Source of the DNA: Novosphingobium barchaimii LL02
Lineage (GTDB): Bacteria; Pseudomonadota; Alphaproteobacteria; Sphingomonadales; Sphingomonadaceae
Reading direction: 5' to 3'
Assembly (NCBI RefSeq): GCF_001046635.1
Contig: NZ_KQ130454.1
Span: forward strand, 255,501-319,500
DNA length: 64,000 bases
Each line of letters opens with the position of its first letter. Position 1 is the stretch's first letter. The notes under the pieces were generated by a model that worked only from the letters and a program-made list of their open reading frames with translations, had not been told where the DNA came from and searched no databases. The position numbers were made by a program, and so were the translations under genes. Positions 62,838 to 64,000 of this stretch are shown here, one piece after another.

Positions 62838-64000
62838 TCAGATGACGAAGAAGCCGTGGGTGCCGTCGCGCGCGAGCTGGGCGACGAGGCCGTATTCCCA
62901 GTCGAGATAGGCCTGCATGGCGGCCTGCGGATTGTCGGTGCCTTCATAGGGCCGCTTGTAGCGCCCCTCGGGTCCGCGCGGGGCCGGGCCGCCGTCGGGG
63001 CCGGTCTCCAGTTCCCCGTCGAACCCTTCGAGGACCAGCACTTCCCAGCCCAGTTGGGCCAGCCAGGATGCGGTCATGTCGGCGCGCGGGCCAAGGTCGT
63101 CGGCCAGCACGATGCGGGCTCCGCGCACGGGGGCGAAGTGGTCGGTTTCCTGTACCAGCTGGCCGCCTGGAGCATTGCGAAAACCCGGCAGGTGGCCGGC
63201 GCCGTAGGCATCCGGCTGGCGCACGTCGAAGCGGTAGAGGGTGCGATGCGTCTCCGCCTCGATCGCGGCAAGGCCGGCGGCATCGATGCGGCGCACGCCC
63301 GCGCGGTAGGCCACGTCGCGGGCGCGGCTGCGGGCATCGTCCGCCTCGCCGGGCAGGTCCACGCTTTCCTGACGGCCCTGCTCCAGCGTCTGGCCCGCCA
63401 GCGTCCAGCCGATTGTGCCGTTGCGCAGCGCGAAGACGCGGTTGGGCACGCCCGCATTGATGAGCGACTGCGCGCCGATGATGGAGCGGGTGCGCCCGGC
63501 GCAGTTGACGATGATCGTGGTGTCCGGGTCCGGCGCGGCCACGGCGGCGCGCAGCACCAGTTCCGCGCCCGGCACGCTGCGGCCGGTGGGGATGCTCATC
63601 GTCGCGTATTCCTCGAAGCGGCGTGCATCGAGGATGGCGATATCGGCCTTCTCGTCGATCAGCGCCTGCAGGTCGGGCGCGGGCAGCGAGGGCGTGCCGC
63701 GCCGATGCTCGACCAGTTCGCCGAACGCCTTGGAATAGCTGTTGACGTCCTCGAACAGCTCGTACCCGGCATCGCGCCAGCCCTGCAGGCCGTTTTCCAG
63801 CACATCGACATTGGTGAAGCCAAGGCCGCGCAGTTCCTCCACCGCGAAGGCGGCCAGCCCCTCGCTATCGTCGTAGACCACCACGGCCACGTCCTTGCGG
63901 GGGATGCGCCACTTTGCCTCGGCGGAGATGCGCGCCAGCGGGATCTGGGCGGCGAACAGCGGGTGTCCGGCGGCGAAGGGTGCTTCATTGCGCACGTCGA
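62838..64000 (-). CDS. Multi-domain rhodanese-type sulfurtransferase (partial)
   Basis: The reading frame runs off the right edge: the last bases encode DVRNEAPFAAGHP, the inner part of a rhodanese domain, so a GTG at 63995 is not the start. At least three rhodanese domains are visible. Only the middle one has the active-site Cys (VNCAGRTRS, codon at 63501-63503); the first has VVYDDSEG and the third VLADDLGPR at the equivalent loop. The protein ends WEYGLVAQLARDGTHGFFVI. It is co-oriented with ssuD and probably carries or detoxifies sulfite or thiosulfate sulfur (inference). Confidence 0.85.
   Translation of the reverse strand, partial: DVRNEAPFAAGHPLFAAQIPLARISAEAKWRIPRKDVAVVVYDDSEGLAAFAVEELRGLGFTNVDVLENGLQGWRDAGYELFEDVNSYSKAFGELVEHRRGTPSLPAPDLQALIDEKADIAILDARRFEEYATMSIPTGRSVPGAELVLRAAVAAPDPDTTIIVNCAGRTRSIIGAQSLINAGVPNRVFALRNGTIGWTLAGQTLEQGRQESVDLPGEADDARSRARDVAYRAGVRRIDAAGLAAIEAETHRTLYRFDVRQPDAYGAGHLPGFRNAPGGQLVQETDHFAPVRGARIVLADDLGPRADMTASWLAQLGWEVLVLEGFDGELETGPDGGPAPRGPEGRYKRPYEGTDNPQAAMQAYLDWEYGLVAQLARDGTHGFFVI

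Noticed and set aside
63993-63995. GTG at 63995 as the start of the rhodanese gene
   Set aside because: The codon lies inside a rhodanese DVRNE motif, so the gene must begin beyond the window.

Overview
The window is dense, high-GC chromosomal DNA from an alphaproteobacterium, most likely a sphingomonad close to Novosphingobium. The supporting signs are TonB-dependent receptors, a zwf-edd-glk-eda Entner-Doudoroff operon without a phosphofructokinase, a giant NAD-glutamate dehydrogenase of about 1,600 residues, GTG/TTG starts, many 1-4 bp overlaps between genes, and an interspersed inverted repeat built around CCTGAACTTGTTTCAGG. I see no rRNA, tRNA, CRISPR array, IS element or prophage. The assignment to genus is inference.

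Left third (1-13,900): after the end of a TonB receptor comes a yybP-ykoY manganese riboswitch in front of a GDT1/TMEM165-type transporter. The rest is a phosphate-starvation regulon: pstS-pstC-pstA-pstB-phoU-phoB (leftward), a phosphate-selective porin (rightward), a membrane-segment-free phoR (leftward), and a metallophosphoesterase plus glycosyltransferase pair that looks like the PlcP/Agt lipid-remodelling operon. Four promoters carry tandem Pho boxes with exact 11-bp periodicity: the pair's promoter, the divergent promoter of an atypical PhoB-like regulator, the pstS promoter and the porin promoter. An IclR regulator and a coding-like fragment sit between the two blocks.

Middle (13,900-41,800): zwf, edd, glk and eda are followed by a PEP-carboxylase homologue that has lost key active-site motifs. 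Next come a nitronate monooxygenase, a beta-hydroxyacid dehydrogenase, and an arginine succinyltransferase (AST) operon with astD, astA and astB plus a DUF1338 protein and an M20 hydrolase but no astC or astE. Then follow a HAD phosphatase, a phenylalanine/tyrosine catabolic group (phhA, hppD, a VOC protein, maiA) with a divergent Lrp regulator, and the NAD-glutamate dehydrogenase, which would receive the glutamate made by the AST route.

Right third (39,700-64,000): a sucrose module (ROK fructokinase, GH68 levansucrase, sucrose-type MFS carrier, LacI regulator with two CAATCGATT sites); an HscC-like Hsp70 with a J-like membrane protein; an exported MsrA; two flavoproteins; an OPT transporter; a nucleotidyltransferase; and an organosulfur-scavenging group (multi-rhodanese protein, SsuD, NtaA/DszA-type monooxygenase, TauD-type dioxygenase, SsuA-type lipoprotein, TonB receptor). 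The last gene runs off the right edge. Three copies of the long inverted repeat lie at 48.9, 52.0 and 61.6 kb.
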